Shown piece by piece: positions 1 through 5,949 of a stretch of DNA of 17,446 nt. The translations under genes were made by a program, and so were the position numbers. Position 1 is the stretch's first letter. Every line of letters begins with the position of its first letter. The stretch is from an uncultured Angelakisella sp. GTDB taxonomy: Bacteria; Bacillota; Clostridia; Oscillospirales; Ruminococcaceae. The stretch is from assembly GCA_910585535.1 (NCBI GenBank), contig CAJUFK010000068.1:1-17446 (forward strand), given 5' to 3'. The notes under the pieces were generated by a model. It had not been told where the DNA came from and did not search any database. It was given only the letters and a program-made list of their open reading frames with translations.

Positions 1-719
1 TCGCCGAGCAGCGGCAGGTGGGCCTGGGCCACGGCAACCTGGGGGCCATGCTCCTGCGGGACGAAACCAAATGCTTCTGCTTCCTGGCAGGGCACGAGTC
101 CTTCGCCGCCGCCGAGGGAGCCATCGGCATCGCCCGGAACGCAGACAAGTCCCGGAAGGAGCCCCTGCGGATTATCCTCAACGGCCTGGGCAAGGATGCG
201 GCCTACATCATCTCCCGGATCAACGGCTTCACCTACGTAGAGACCGACTACGACTTCTCCACCGGTGATCTGAAGATCGTCCGTGAGGTGAAGTTCTCCG
301 ACGGGGAGCGCTCCAAGGTGCGGTGCTACGGCGCCAACGACGTTCTGGAGGGCGTGGCCATTATGAAGATGGAGAAGGTGGACGTATCCATCACCGGCAA
401 CTCCACCAACCCCACCCGGTTCCAGCACCTGGTGGCCGGCACCTACAAGAAGTGGAGCTACGAGAACGGTGTGAAGTATTTCTCGGTGGCCAGCGGCGGC
501 GGCACCGGCCGCACCCTGCACCCCGACAACATGGCGGCGGGCCCGGCCTCCTACGGCCTCACCGACTCCATGGGCCGTATGCACGGCGATGCCCAGTTCG
601 CCGGGTCCTCCTCTGTCCCCGCCCACGTGGAGATGATGGGGCTTATCGGCATGGGCAACAACCCCATGGTAGGGGCCACCGTGGCCTGCGCCGTGGCGGT
701 GGAGGAAGCGCTGAAGTAA
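1..719 (+). CDS. GGGtGRT-family protein, 3' part (5' end outside window)
   Basis: The frame is open from base 3 and ends at TAA 717-719, so the gene runs off the left edge. The GTG at 18 need not be the start because the frame continues upstream without a stop. The signature GGGTGRT is at about bases 495-515, followed by a glycine-rich tail with HPDNM and a DSMGRMHGD segment. These match the family named after that motif, which I recall as roughly 330 residues, so about two thirds is visible. The biochemical function of the family is not established. There is no signal peptide or membrane segment in the visible part, so it is probably cytosolic. A strong terminator follows 28 bases after the stop, so it ends its own transcription unit. 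Confidence 0.85.
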   Translation, partial: AEQRQVGLGHGNLGAMLLRDETKCFCFLAGHESFAAAEGAIGIARNADKSRKEPLRIILNGLGKDAAYIISRINGFTYVETDYDFSTGDLKIVREVKFSDGERSKVRCYGANDVLEGVAIMKMEKVDVSITGNSTNPTRFQHLVAGTYKKWSYENGVKYFSVASGGGTGRTLHPDNMAAGPASYGLTDSMGRMHGDAQFAGSSSVPAHVEMMGLIGMGNNPMVGATVACAVAVEEALK

Positions 720-746
720 GGCGCGGCTTTCCCAAGAATGATTGCG

Positions 747-777
747 GCCCCCGGGGTTTTCCCGGGGGCTGTTTTTT
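747..777 (+). terminator. Rho-independent terminator of the GGGtGRT gene
   Basis: A perfect 9-bp GC-only stem (747-755 with 761-769) with loop GTTTT is followed directly by TGTTTTTT. It sits 28 bases after the stop codon of the upstream gene. Confidence 0.92.
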
Positions 778-780
778 GCG

Positions 781-867
781 GGGGTTGTGTTATACTGGTT
801 GCAGAGAAAGCAGCCCCGCTTCCCAACAGAGGGGAACGGGGCCATTTCGACAAAGGGGGGATCGTCT
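781..867 (+). promoter_or_regulatory. Leader of the lipoprotein remnant: -10-like box and hairpin
   Basis: A TGTTATACT extended -10-like sequence lies at 788-796, with no good -35 at the usual distance. Downstream, 813-824 can pair with 832-842 (11 bp, one bulged C, 7-base loop). It is followed by CCATTTCG, too poor in T for a confident terminator. This probably belonged to the broken gene that starts at 868. Confidence 0.3.
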
Positions 868-1006
868 GTGAACAGAAAAGGCTTTGCCATCCTTACTGGC
901 CCTGTCCTTGGTCCTGTCCGTCTGCGGCGGGATCCAGGCGGAGGAACCATCCAACCTGCCGGAGACATCCCAGCCGGTCCCCGCGCCCCCGTGGGATAGG
1001 CTCTAA
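868..1006 (+). pseudogene. Frameshifted remnant of a small lipoprotein gene
   Basis: A GTG at 868 with the ribosome site AAGGGGGG (853-860, 7-base spacing) opens as MNRKGFAI. From base 893 the reading frame two steps over continues as LLALSLVLSVCGGIQAEE, then a proline- and serine-rich tail to TAA 1004-1006. Joined by removing one C near 891-892, this is a classic lipoprotein signal peptide: positive start, leucine-rich core, LSVCGG lipobox-like site, then an acidic and proline-rich linker of the kind that precedes an exported domain. That domain is missing, since the frame stops about 25 residues after the cysteine. I read it as a decayed gene with both a frameshift and loss of the 3' part. 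An alternative is a very short lipoprotein with a sequencing error. The left-behind ribosome site argues that the gene was once expressed. Confidence 0.55.
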
Positions 1007-1010
1007 GTGG

Positions 1011-1039
1011 TTGCGCCCCGCCCCCGCCCGTGCTATACT
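1011..1039 (+). promoter_or_regulatory. Sigma-A promoter of the SUFU/DIP1984 operon
   Basis: TTGCGC (1011-1016), 17-base spacer and TATACT (1034-1039) with an extended TGC before the -10. It begins just after the stop of the lipoprotein remnant and lies 28 bases upstream of the start codon at 1068. Confidence 0.75.
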
Positions 1040-1067
1040 AGACCCATACCACAGAGGAGGGATTGTT

Positions 1068-2183
1068 ATGGGCATCATGGACAAGTTCAGCAAGAAGCAG
1101 AAGGAGCCGGAGGTACTGGTAGAGAGCTGGTCACCGGTCTGCGACATCCAGGCCTTTGCCGAGGAGAGCGACAGCTGCGTTTACTTCTACCTTTGGCGGG
1201 ACCCGGGCAGCGACCACGCCCAGGTGAAGTCCTGCTGGGTCTGCAACACTGCCCCCGCCCCCAACGACATCGACGAGGCCGCCATGGACCGGGGGGAGGC
1301 CCCCCGGATGCCCAGGTCCGGCTGCGGCCATGACCCCAGGGGCATCCGGGTGCGGAAGCGGGACCTCTCCATCGTCTGGCTGGAGGAGGGGGACGGGGCC
1401 GCCCTGCTGGAGGCGGGGAAGCTGCTGGCCCTCATCCCCGGGTGGGCCTGGAGCCACGACTTCCACGGCTACTGCCGCCACGCTGTAGGTACCGCCCCCT
1501 TCGCCTGGGAGCTGACCCAGGCCGAGGCCGTCCTGACTGCCCGAGTGGAGCGGAGCGCCGCCTACTGGCGGACCATGGAGGACGGCTACTGGAAGCCCCT
1601 CCAGGAGGGGGGACTGGGGGCCATGGAGGGGTTCTTCGGGCCCCACGAGCAGTATTTCGCCATCGACGGGGGGAAATTCCCCTCCAAGGCCCTGGTTACC
1701 GGTCGGAAGGACGGGATCCGGTACGCCTTCACCCTGGGGGTGGCGGCCCTCTGTATGCCCCATGTGGAGCAGTACCACCAGGAGGACGCTGGGGACCACC
1801 GGCGGATGGAGCTGGCCTTCGCCGCCCGGGGGGACCTCCCCGACGAGGACTGGATGAAGGCCCTGGGCTTCCTCTCCGGGGTCTCGGGCTACCCCTGGCG
1901 GGAGATCACCTGGCTGGGCCACGGCCACACCCTTCTCCTGCCCGAGGGGCGGATTCCGGGGTTTGCAGCGGTTCTCCTGCTGGACGGGCGGAAGCTGCCC
2001 GAGGTACCGGTCCCCGCCTTTCCCCCGGTGATGGGGGAGCCGGTCTGTCCCCTTTGGATGGTGCCCATCACCAAGGCGGAGTACGACCTGGCGGTGGAGA
2101 GCATCGAGCCGGTGATCCTGGAGAAATACCAAGGCGCGCCGGAACGGCTGGTGGTTTTTGACGGCAAACCGAAATTTCTGTAA
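1068..2183 (+). CDS. Suppressor of fused (SUFU) domain protein
   Basis: A 371-residue soluble protein. ATG 1068 is preceded by GAGGAGG at 1054-1060; the longer open frame reaching back to 738 lacks a ribosome site and crosses the remnant above. The C-terminal ~175 residues fit the bacterial SUFU domain: an early segment KDGIRYAFTLGVAALCMP, the core WLGHGHTL, a hydrophobic strand GFAAVLLLDGR, and a late LWMVPITKAEYDLAVE. The N-terminal half (CVYFYLWRDP, KSCWVCN, IVWLEEGDGAALLE, IPGW) is the extension usual in the long clostridial form. Bacterial SUFU proteins have been proposed as immunity factors in polymorphic-toxin loci; no toxin gene is visible here, so that role is only a possibility. It shares an operon with the DIP1984-family gene 12 bases downstream. 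Confidence 0.88.
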   Translation: MGIMDKFSKKQKEPEVLVESWSPVCDIQAFAEESDSCVYFYLWRDPGSDHAQVKSCWVCNTAPAPNDIDEAAMDRGEAPRMPRSGCGHDPRGIRVRKRDLSIVWLEEGDGAALLEAGKLLALIPGWAWSHDFHGYCRHAVGTAPFAWELTQAEAVLTARVERSAAYWRTMEDGYWKPLQEGGLGAMEGFFGPHEQYFAIDGGKFPSKALVTGRKDGIRYAFTLGVAALCMPHVEQYHQEDAGDHRRMELAFAARGDLPDEDWMKALGFLSGVSGYPWREITWLGHGHTLLLPEGRIPGFAAVLLLDGRKLPEVPVPAFPPVMGEPVCPLWMVPITKAEYDLAVESIEPVILEKYQGAPERLVVFDGKPKFL

Positions 2184-2195
2184 GGAGGAAACACC

Positions 2196-2648
2196 ATGAA
2201 ATTAGCCGAGGCGCTGGCCCTGCGGGCCGATCTGCAAAAGCGGGCGGCCCAGCTGCAAACCCGGCTGAACAACAACGCCAAGGTCCAGGAGGGGGAGCGG
2301 CCCGCCGAGGATCCCCAGGGGCTGCTGGCGGAGCTGGACACTGTTATGGAGGAGCTGGAGGCGCTTATCACCCGGATCAACCTGACCAACAGCGCAGGGC
2401 TTTCCGACGGAGGGACGATTACCGCGCTGCTGGCCCGGCGGGACTGCCTCAGCCGCAGAGTGGAGATCCTTCGGGGATTTTTGGACTGCGCCAGTGCATT
2501 GACCAACCGGGCTACCCGGGGGGAAATCAAGATCCACAGCACGGTGAAGGTGTCGGAGCTTCAGAAGAAGATTGACGGGCTTTCCCAGGAACTGCGGGAA
2601 TTGGACGCCAGGATTCAGGGGCTGAACTGGACGGTGGAACTGCTGTAA
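2196..2648 (+). CDS. DIP1984 family protein
   Basis: 150 residues, start ATG 2196 with AAGGAGG 12 bases upstream of the codon. The N-terminal MKLAEALALRADLQKR, followed by NNNAKVQEGE and AEDP, and the C-terminal ELQKKIDGLSQELRELD plus QGLNWTVEL, are the hallmarks of the family named after Corynebacterium DIP1984 (sometimes mislabelled septicolysin). The protein is almost entirely charged heptad-like helix, hence a coiled coil, with no signal peptide or membrane segment. Its function is not established. My recollection is that comparative-genomic surveys linked some members with RNA-repair gene sets and tRNA-like RNAs, but I cannot verify this here. The gene is co-transcribed with the SUFU gene and is followed by a structured segment with a tRNA-like T arm. 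Confidence 0.9.
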   Translation: MKLAEALALRADLQKRAAQLQTRLNNNAKVQEGERPAEDPQGLLAELDTVMEELEALITRINLTNSAGLSDGGTITALLARRDCLSRRVEILRGFLDCASALTNRATRGEIKIHSTVKVSELQKKIDGLSQELRELDARIQGLNWTVELL

Positions 2649-2654
2649 AAAAAG

Positions 2655-2790
2655 ATGGTAGCTTTCCAAAGGGTGGGCGTGATCTCTACCGGCTGAGAAG
2701 GAGCCGGGCTATGGTAACAGGTACGGAGCGCCTGTCGGGTTCGAATCTCGGGTGACAGTAAGGCTCAGTACAGGGCACATGGGTAAAAAA
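2655..2790 (+). ncRNA. Possible structured RNA with a tRNA-like T arm
   Basis: The stretch after the DIP1984 gene has no good reading frame but several stems. 2689-2694 pairs with 2702-2707 around a 7-base loop. 2718-2722 (ACAGG) pairs with 2731-2735 (CCTGT). 2735-2739 pairs with 2747-2751 around TTCGAAT, exactly the 5+7+5 geometry of a tRNA T arm with the conserved G53-C61 closing pair. CTGTC 2732-2736 can alternatively pair with GACAG 2754-2758, lengthening this hairpin. There is no 7-bp acceptor partner, no CCA and no plausible anticodon arm, so it is not a normal tRNA. It could be a tRNA-like regulatory RNA, a decayed tRNA or chance. Ends are approximate and the strand is inferred from the T-loop. 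Confidence 0.33.
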
Positions 2791-2887
2791 ACCGCGCACA
2801 AGGCACTACCATAACGCCGGCTTTGGAGGGTGAGGGTTGGGAATGGGGAAGGATGAGAGAAAAGTCAAAAGGGATGAGGAGGTTACC

Positions 2888-3358
2888 ATGAAACTGAAAA
2901 AGTACGGCTGGAATCTGTTCTTTCTTCTGCTTATCCTCATCGGTCTGGCCTCTCTGTTTGTTGGCTTTACAAAGCACGACCGGGTGGCGGAAAAGGAACT
3001 TCCCTACTACTGTATGTACCAGTACAAGGATGAGATCGCGGTCACGGTAACTCGGGAGAAGGGGGCGCTGGTGGAGCGGGTAGCCTGCAAGAGCCGGCGG
3101 GCGGAGGAGAACGCCGTGCCTATCGGCTACCGCTCCATGGTGTACTGGGGGTATCGGGGGAGCATCCCCTTTGCCTCCTCCTATGCCTTTGGGGAGGAGG
3201 AACCAAAAATGCTCCAGGCCCGGAAGGACAATTACCAGCGGGCCAGGACCTTCCAGATGTTTGGGCGGGAGGTCCCGGTGGAGATCTTCGTCGTCGGCCT
3301 TGACGGGGAGATCTTGTGGCACGAGAGCTACCGGCTCGGGAGCGAAACGGGCTCCTGA
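2888..3358 (+). CDS. Membrane-anchored protein of unknown function
   Basis: 156 residues from ATG 2888, chosen because AGGAGG (2877-2882) is ideally spaced; an upstream TTG at 2837 in the same frame has no ribosome site. Residues 1-7 are basic, residues 8-27 (WNLFFLLLILIGLASLFVGF) form one membrane segment, and the remaining ~128 residues should lie outside the membrane. The exported part is mixed in composition, with YYCMYQYKDEIAVTV and a late VPVEIFVVGLDGEILWHE that reads like paired beta strands. I do not recognise a family. No promoter was found directly upstream, and the gene is separated from the DIP1984 gene by the structured segment. It ends 9 bases before the -35 of the thiT promoter. 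Confidence 0.75.
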   Translation: MKLKKYGWNLFFLLLILIGLASLFVGFTKHDRVAEKELPYYCMYQYKDEIAVTVTREKGALVERVACKSRRAEENAVPIGYRSMVYWGYRGSIPFASSYAFGEEEPKMLQARKDNYQRARTFQMFGREVPVEIFVVGLDGEILWHESYRLGSETGS

Positions 3359-3367
3359 AAATTTTCC

Positions 3368-3396
3368 TTGACACCCGGGACAAAGGGTGGTAAACT
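3368..3396 (+). promoter_or_regulatory. Sigma-A promoter of the thiT leader
   Basis: TTGACA (3368-3373), 17-base spacer, TAAACT (3391-3396). The predicted start near 3403 coincides with the beginning of the TPP aptamer, so the whole leader is riboswitch. Confidence 0.88.
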
Positions 3397-3404
3397 GAAT
3401 ACAC

Positions 3405-3500
3405 AAACCAGGGGGGTCCGTATGTGCGGGCTGAGATATGGGACGGTATCCCATGACCCTTAAACCTGATCTGGATCATGCCAGCGTAGGAAGGGACAAT
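3405..3500 (+). promoter_or_regulatory. TPP riboswitch (THI element)
   Basis: The conserved THI-box blocks appear in order: GGGGGG opening (3411-3416), CTGAGAT (3431-3437), a variable P3 hairpin ATGGGA/TCCCAT (3438-3454), ACCCTT (3456-3461), ACCTGATCTGGATCATGCCA (3464-3483), then GCGTAGGAAGGG closing P1. The aptamer binds thiamine pyrophosphate. With a perfect intrinsic terminator 15 bases later, the expected logic is premature termination when TPP is plentiful, which turns off thiamine import. Confidence 0.96.
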
Positions 3501-3514
3501 AGGTGATTCCGTGT

Positions 3515-3556
3515 ACGCTTTGTGGGTATGATGCTCCACAAAGCGTCTTTTCTTTT
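3515..3556 (+). terminator. Riboswitch-controlled terminator upstream of thiT
   Basis: A perfect 11-bp stem (3515-3525 with 3536-3546), 10-base loop, then CTTTTCTTTT. It sits between the aptamer and thiT, and so is the expression platform. The aptamer must compete with an antiterminator pairing that I did not resolve. Confidence 0.9.
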
Positions 3557-3604
3557 CCCGGCCTTTGCAACAGGTTCCAGGCGCAACGTTAAGGAGGAAC
3601 TGCT

Positions 3605-4171
3605 ATGCGAAACCAGAAAACCAAGACCCTTGTGGAGTGCGCCCTCATGGTGGCTCTGGCCACCGTCCTCAGCTTCATCGTCGTCTACACGCTGCCCCAG
3701 GGGGGCTCCATCACCGCCGTGAGCATGATGCCCCTGGTGCTGGCCTCCTTCCGCCATGGCCCCAAGTGGGGGCTGCTGACGGGGGTGGTGTTCGGGCTCA
3801 TCCAGATGATGATGGGCTTTGAAAATGTCATGTACTGCACCACCTTCGGGGCCATGGCCCTCTGCGTCCTGCTGGACTACCTGCTGGCCTACGGGGTGAT
3901 GGGCCTGGCCTGCGTCTTTGGCGGCTTCACCAAAAACCGGACCGCAAGCGTGGCCGTGGGGACCGCCGTCACCGGGCTGCTGCGGTATCTGTGCAGCTTC
4001 CTTTCCGGCATCCTTATCTGGAAGGACTACGCCTGGGAGGGCTGGCCGGTGTGGCTCTATTCCCTTACTTACAACGGCAGCTACATGATCCCGGAGATCA
4101 TCCTGACCGCCATCGCCGCCGTGTTGGTGATGAAGGTGATGGATAAGCAGCTGCCGGTCAAGTCGCGGTGA
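3605..4171 (+). CDS. thiT: Energy-coupled thiamine transporter S component ThiT
   Basis: 188 residues, about the usual ThiT length, start ATG 3605 after AAGGAGG (3590-3596). ThiT is the substrate-binding membrane subunit that captures thiamine and works with the shared ECF module (EcfA, EcfA', EcfT), which is not in this window. Visible features are about six hydrophobic helices, an early ECALMVALATVLSF, the central LASFRHGPKWGLLTGVVFG typical of the family, LLDYLLAYGVMGLA, a tryptophan in SGILIWKDYAW, and the late SLTYNGSYMIPE segment whose tyrosine/asparagine region lines the thiamine pocket in characterised ThiT. The upstream TPP riboswitch independently confirms the substrate. It is monocistronic, with a probable terminator at 4193. 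Confidence 0.96.
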   Translation: MRNQKTKTLVECALMVALATVLSFIVVYTLPQGGSITAVSMMPLVLASFRHGPKWGLLTGVVFGLIQMMMGFENVMYCTTFGAMALCVLLDYLLAYGVMGLACVFGGFTKNRTASVAVGTAVTGLLRYLCSFLSGILIWKDYAWEGWPVWLYSLTYNGSYMIPEIILTAIAAVLVMKVMDKQLPVKSR

Positions 4172-4192
4172 TCCTTTCCCATTCCCATCCCC

Positions 4193-4228
4193 AAGGGCTT
4201 TCCACTAGAAACAGCGGAGGGCCTTTTT
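4193..4228 (+). terminator. Probable terminator of thiT
   Basis: AAGG-CTTTCC (4193-4203, one bulged G) pairs with GGAGGGCCTT (4216-4225) with two G-U pairs, and the 3' arm runs into a TTTTT tract. It is less regular than the other terminators in the window but is correctly placed 22 bases after the stop. Confidence 0.6.
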
Positions 4229-4245
4229 CAATGTGATGAAGCTGG

Positions 4246-4725
4246 TCAGAACACCCCGGCCTCCCCAAGAGCCGGGACGCCCCCTGACAGAAGGAGAACC
4301 CCGGCGCAGCAGAGAAGGTGAAAGGGCTCCCAGGGGCGGGTGAGGACCAAGGGAAGGTCCACCGGCTCCACCATCGCCCCGTCCAAACGGGCTACAGGCC
4401 GCTGAAGGGAGACCATAGCGCTGCTCTCGGTGAGGCTGGAGAGGGTGAGGGTGTCCCGAAGGGAAAGGCCGCAGTCCAGGGGCACCAGCCCGGCCTCCCC
4501 GGCAAATTGGGCCGCCGCCTGGTTCTGGCCGGAGAAGATGGCCGGGCATCCCGGGGGAAGCCCCGGCGGCGGCAGGGGAGACCGCTCCAGCAGTTCGCTG
4601 AGGACCACAATGGTCCCCTCCTCCCCGGGAGGTCCGGCAATTTGATATTTTTCCCGGGGGAGGCGGCGGAGAGCCTCCCGCAAATGGCAGCGGGGGGAAT
4701 CAGCCAGGGGGACAAGGACGATCAT
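4246..4725 (-). CDS. Unrecognised protein
   Basis: 159 residues on the minus strand. The start ATG 4725-4723 is preceded on that strand by AAAGGAGG with 7-base spacing, which is why I believe this frame over the plus-strand frames covering it. The N-terminal half looks like an alpha/beta domain (MIVLVPLADSP, then GTIVVLSELLE, CPAIFSGQN, GLVPLDCGLSLRDTLTLSS). The C-terminal part has one hydrophobic stretch, HLLCCAGVLLLSGGV. I recall similar orphan proteins in Oscillospiraceae but no named family. It is convergent with thiT and divergent from the 4906 operon. No promoter or terminator of its own was resolved on this strand. Confidence 0.7.
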   Translation of the reverse strand: MIVLVPLADSPRCHLREALRRLPREKYQIAGPPGEEGTIVVLSELLERSPLPPPGLPPGCPAIFSGQNQAAAQFAGEAGLVPLDCGLSLRDTLTLSSLTESSAMVSLQRPVARLDGAMVEPVDLPLVLTRPWEPFHLLCCAGVLLLSGGVPALGEAGVF

Positions 4726-4846
4726 GGGGCGGCCTCCTTTGGGAGAAAAGATGGAGCTGTCAGTCTATTTCTAGTGTTTTCCCCAGGGATGGGAATATGC
4801 ACCGCCCCCGCCCAAACCGGAAGTCGTCCCAAAATGTAAAGAATCC

Positions 4847-4875
4847 TTGACATTTTTCTGAACCAGGAGTATAAT
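4847..4875 (+). promoter_or_regulatory. Perfect consensus sigma-A promoter
   Basis: TTGACA (4847-4852), 17-base spacer, TATAAT (4870-4875). It drives the small membrane protein/HTH pair; the predicted start leaves a leader of about 24 bases with AAGGAGGG just before ATG 4906. Confidence 0.92.
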
Positions 4876-4905
4876 CAAACCATCAGATGATAAGGAGGGT
4901 TCCCG

Positions 4906-5256
4906 ATGGATCAGTTTTTCCGCCGGCTCAAGGGCCGCGGCACGGACGAGATGGAACAGCAGATAGCCATGACCGCCAGGGGGAATGCCTATGGCTTCCT
5001 CGTTGCCGCCCTGGCCCTTTGGACCTTTTGGGAGGGATGGCTTGCCAGGCCAAATCTTCTCCCCGGGGCGCTGCTGGCCGGGGCCCTTTTGGTCCAGACC
5101 TTTTCCCGGCTTATTTTGACCCGGAACGCCGTCAAGGACGACGAGGACTCCTTCGAGACCGGACCCCTCCAGGGGCTGGTCCTCCTCACCGTCCTGGTTC
5201 TGGGGGTGGCAGCGGCGGCAGGGGGAGCCCTTCTCTTCCTGGGGGTGCGGCCATGA
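4906..5256 (+). CDS. Small membrane protein paired with an HTH regulator
   Basis: 116 residues, start ATG 4906 with AAGGAGGG upstream. The N-terminal ~25 residues are charged (MDQFFRRLKGRGTDEMEQQI) and probably cytosolic. Three hydrophobic segments follow: about 30-45 (AYGFLVAALALWTF), 53-64, and 88-112 (GLVLLTVLVLGVAAAAGGALLFLG). Its stop overlaps the start of the next gene by ATGA, so the two are translationally coupled. Membrane-protein/small-Xre pairs of this layout are common in Firmicutes, and the membrane partner may sense envelope state or restrain the regulator; that role is inference. I cannot assign a named family. Confidence 0.82.
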   Translation: MDQFFRRLKGRGTDEMEQQIAMTARGNAYGFLVAALALWTFWEGWLARPNLLPGALLAGALLVQTFSRLILTRNAVKDDEDSFETGPLQGLVLLTVLVLGVAAAAGGALLFLGVRP

Positions 5257-5453
5257 CCAACCGGGTACGGGAGCTGCGGAAGGCCCAGGGGTACCGCCAG
5301 GAGGATCTGGCGGCGGCTTTGGGGGTCTCCCGGCAGACCATTATCGCCATCGAAAGCGGCAGGTACAACGCCTCCCTGGAGTTGGCGATACGCCTGGCCC
5401 GCCAGCTGCAAACCACTGTGGAGGAACTGTTCCTTCTGGAGGAAACGCCATGA
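5253..5453 (+). CDS. Short Xre/Cro-type HTH transcriptional regulator
   Basis: 66 residues; ATG 5253 overlaps the previous stop (ATGA). It is essentially one HTH_3 domain: NRVRELRKAQGYRQEDLAAA, then the recognition helix VSRQTIIAIESGRYNASL, then a fourth and fifth helix ending TTVEELFLLEE. This is the compact YgzD/YvaO-like form found beside small membrane proteins. It probably binds DNA as a dimer and may autoregulate the perfect promoter at 4847, although no clear dyad was seen there. The next start codon (5450), belonging to a broken gene, overlaps its stop by ATGA, so at least three genes were once coupled. Confidence 0.92.
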   Translation: MTNRVRELRKAQGYRQEDLAAALGVSRQTIIAIESGRYNASLELAIRLARQLQTTVEELFLLEETP

Positions 5454-5458
5454 AAGAA
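5438..5458 (+). repeat. Direct repeat marking a local duplication (5' side)
   Basis: A 21-base segment covering ribosome site, start codon and first three codons is repeated exactly at 5617-5637. It marks the 5' boundary of the duplicated membrane-protein gene. Confidence 0.85.
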
Positions 5459-5567
5459 GAGCATTGCGTTCTGCTCCTTTCTGCCCTTTGTTCTGGCGGC
5501 AAACTTTCTATTGGGTGGTGCCCCTGGCCGGAAACGCCCTGGGGAAACTCCTGCGCCAACGGCGTAA
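5450..5567 (+). pseudogene. Decayed, internally deleted copy of the downstream membrane-protein gene
   Basis: It starts ATG AAA GAA behind the same ribosome site as the intact gene at 5629. After a frameshift, one frame reads IAFCSFLPFVLAANFLLGG, a first membrane helix analogous to that of the intact copy. Another frame carries PLAGNALGKLLRQRR, matching the intact copy's C-terminus SLAGNALGRLFYRRR. The stop equivalent is at 5565-5567. The distance between the two shared end-repeats is 63 bases here versus 265 in the intact gene, so about 200 bases encoding the middle helices are gone. A continuous open frame 5464-5949 runs through the relic into the intact gene and should not be mistaken for one long protein. 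Confidence 0.75.
5522..5543 (+). repeat. Direct repeat marking a local duplication (3' side)
   Basis: A 22-base segment encoding PLAGNALG is repeated exactly at 5903-5924 near the 3' end of the intact gene. Together with the repeat at 5438 it brackets the deleted middle of the decayed copy. Confidence 0.85.
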
Positions 5568-5628
5568 GCAGCCCGGCCTGCCGCCGGGGTACTGCTGCGG
5601 CAAAACTGTCTTGATTGGAGGAAACGCC

Positions 5629-5949
5629 ATGAAAGAAAAACTTCGCGCCCTGCTCCCCTATGCTGCCTTTTTCATCGCAGATTTTTACCTGCTGCCCCTT
5701 TTCATCCGGGACACCGGGTCCGGCATCCTTCTGATGCTCTGTGTCATGCCTCTGGCCGCCTTCCTCTGCGCCCTGGTCTGCGGGATGCGCCGGGGATTCC
5801 AGCCCCTGGTGGCGGTCCTGGCCGCAGTGCTGTTTCTCCCGGCCATCCCCCTGTACTATAACTGGACGGCCTGGCCCTACGCCCTGGCCTATGGGGTTGC
5901 GTCCCTGGCCGGAAACGCCCTGGGACGGCTTTTTTACCGGCGGCGTTAG
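5629..5949 (+). CDS. Small four-helix membrane protein of unknown function
   Basis: 106 residues, start ATG 5629 behind GGAGGAA. Four hydrophobic segments are visible: residues ~8-25 (LPYAAFFIADFYLLPLF), ~31-50 (GILLMLCVMPLAAFLCALVC), ~58-74 and ~80-100, with short basic loops (MRRG) and a basic tail FYRRR. FADFYLLPL-like, RDTGSGILL and YYNWTAWPYALAYG are the kind of conserved spots I recall in small uncharacterised membrane proteins next to HTH regulators in Clostridia. It follows the regulator and the decayed copy with no promoter between, so it likely belongs to the 4847 transcript. Its function is unknown; membrane stress or self-regulation is only a guess. Confidence 0.8.
   Translation: MKEKLRALLPYAAFFIADFYLLPLFIRDTGSGILLMLCVMPLAAFLCALVCGMRRGFQPLVAVLAAVLFLPAIPLYYNWTAWPYALAYGVASLAGNALGRLFYRRR

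Noticed and set aside
738..1067. Upstream extension of the SUFU frame to 738
   Set aside because: It crosses the terminator, the lipoprotein relic and the SUFU promoter; the start at 1068 has a proper ribosome site.
1131..2132. Long minus-strand open frame across the SUFU gene
   Set aside because: GC-driven shadow of a clearly coding plus-strand gene; low-complexity proline/glycine/glutamine translation and no ribosome site.
2680..2760. Canonical tRNA gene
   Set aside because: Only the T arm fits; there is no acceptor stem partner, no plausible anticodon arm with T33 and no CCA.
5464..5628. Upstream extension of the 5629 membrane protein into one 161-residue protein
   Set aside because: The added part is the out-of-frame relic of a duplicated copy, while 5629 has a duplicate-conserved ribosome site and start.
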